Source: Phycisphaerales bacterium (lineage in GTDB: Bacteria > Planctomycetota > Phycisphaerae > Tepidisphaerales > Tepidisphaeraceae). From it: a stretch of DNA of 64,000 nucleotides. The stretch spans positions 1 through 64,000 of the forward strand of contig JAQGHM010000249.1 of assembly GCA_028291615.1 (NCBI GenBank), in the 5' to 3' direction. The notes beneath the pieces were generated by a model that was not told the origin of the DNA, made no database searches, and saw only the letters and a program-made list of their open reading frames with translations. A program made the position numbers and the translations under genes. The stretch's first letter is position 1; each line of letters begins with the position of its first letter. This document shows positions 63,955-64,000 of the stretch, one piece after another.

Positions 63955-64000
63955 GTCGAATCGCCGAGATCAAATCACCCCGGCCATCCCCGTCTCGATC

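Noticed and set aside
63955-64000. End of a leftward gene at the right edge
   Set aside because: A short frame ending at 63975 is possible but too short to support.

Overview
The window looks like chromosomal DNA of a planctomycete, most likely class Phycisphaerae (Tepidisphaera/Humisphaera-like). This is inferred from very high G+C, four large surface proteins with the planctomycetal LEPR-XLL N-terminal motif, a PEP-CTERM protease-like protein, two proteins with the C-x2-C-G-Y zinc ribbon common in this phylum, an ECF sigma factor next to a Ser/Thr kinase, a sulfatase, a CE15 esterase and a dockerin protein. No rRNA, tRNA, CRISPR array, transposase, integrase or phage gene was seen. Genes lie on both strands in short units of one to three.

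Layout. 1-4.7 kb: the 3' end of rsgA, a delta-60/RTX surface protein, infA (IF-1) and a TMEM175-like channel. 4.7-11.9 kb: a proline-rich membrane protein, alanine racemase, an SDR dehydrogenase, a Bax-inhibitor-1 protein, a subtilase-like PEP-CTERM protein coupled to a DUF3592 protein, and a Uma2 protein. 11.9-16.4 kb: ahcY behind an ArsR-methyltransferase fusion (a likely SAH/methyl-cycle unit), and an FAD/NAD reductase. 16.4-28.9 kb: sulfatase, coiled-coil lipoprotein, HtrA-type protease, YncE-phosphoesterase lipoprotein, CE15 esterase, RtcA, BNR_4 protein and two small exported or membrane proteins. 29-33.7 kb: a double-FHA protein, a phosphodiester-glycosidase lipoprotein, a gene-free repeat zone of about 630 bp with a 21-bp palindromic tandem array, a small membrane protein and a BON/SRPBCC protein. 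33.8-43.8 kb: mutS, a second delta-60 protein ending in CBM6 and PA14 domains, a FlgM-like protein, argJ, an RTX protein and a CPXCG zinc protein. 43.8-57 kb: a zinc-ribbon membrane protein, TraB/TIKI-like protein, BtpA, an ELW-DGT repeat/dockerin protein, a GspF-like fragment, GH57, a second Uma2, a ThDP decarboxylase and a sugar isomerase. 57-64 kb: two sigma-factor modules back to back (ECF sigma plus kinase leftward; ECF sigma plus a VWA protein with an anti-sigma-like N-terminus rightward) and a response regulator.

Loose functional groupings are cell-envelope and polysaccharide work (sulfatase, CE15, BNR_4, GH57, LEPR-XLL proteins), signalling (FHA, kinase, ECF sigmas, VWA, receiver) and housekeeping (rsgA, infA, alr, ahcY, mutS, argJ, rtcA). 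The most unusual non-coding feature is the 21-bp array at 31430-31701. Other points worth a second look are a recurring -10-like hexamer 5-7 nt before start codons that lack a Shine-Dalgarno (possible leaderless mRNAs), palindromic interspersed repeats including one read in frame inside the decarboxylase gene, and an autotransporter-type beta-strand repeat spliced into the VWA protein. All functions are assigned by reading motifs; no database search was run.
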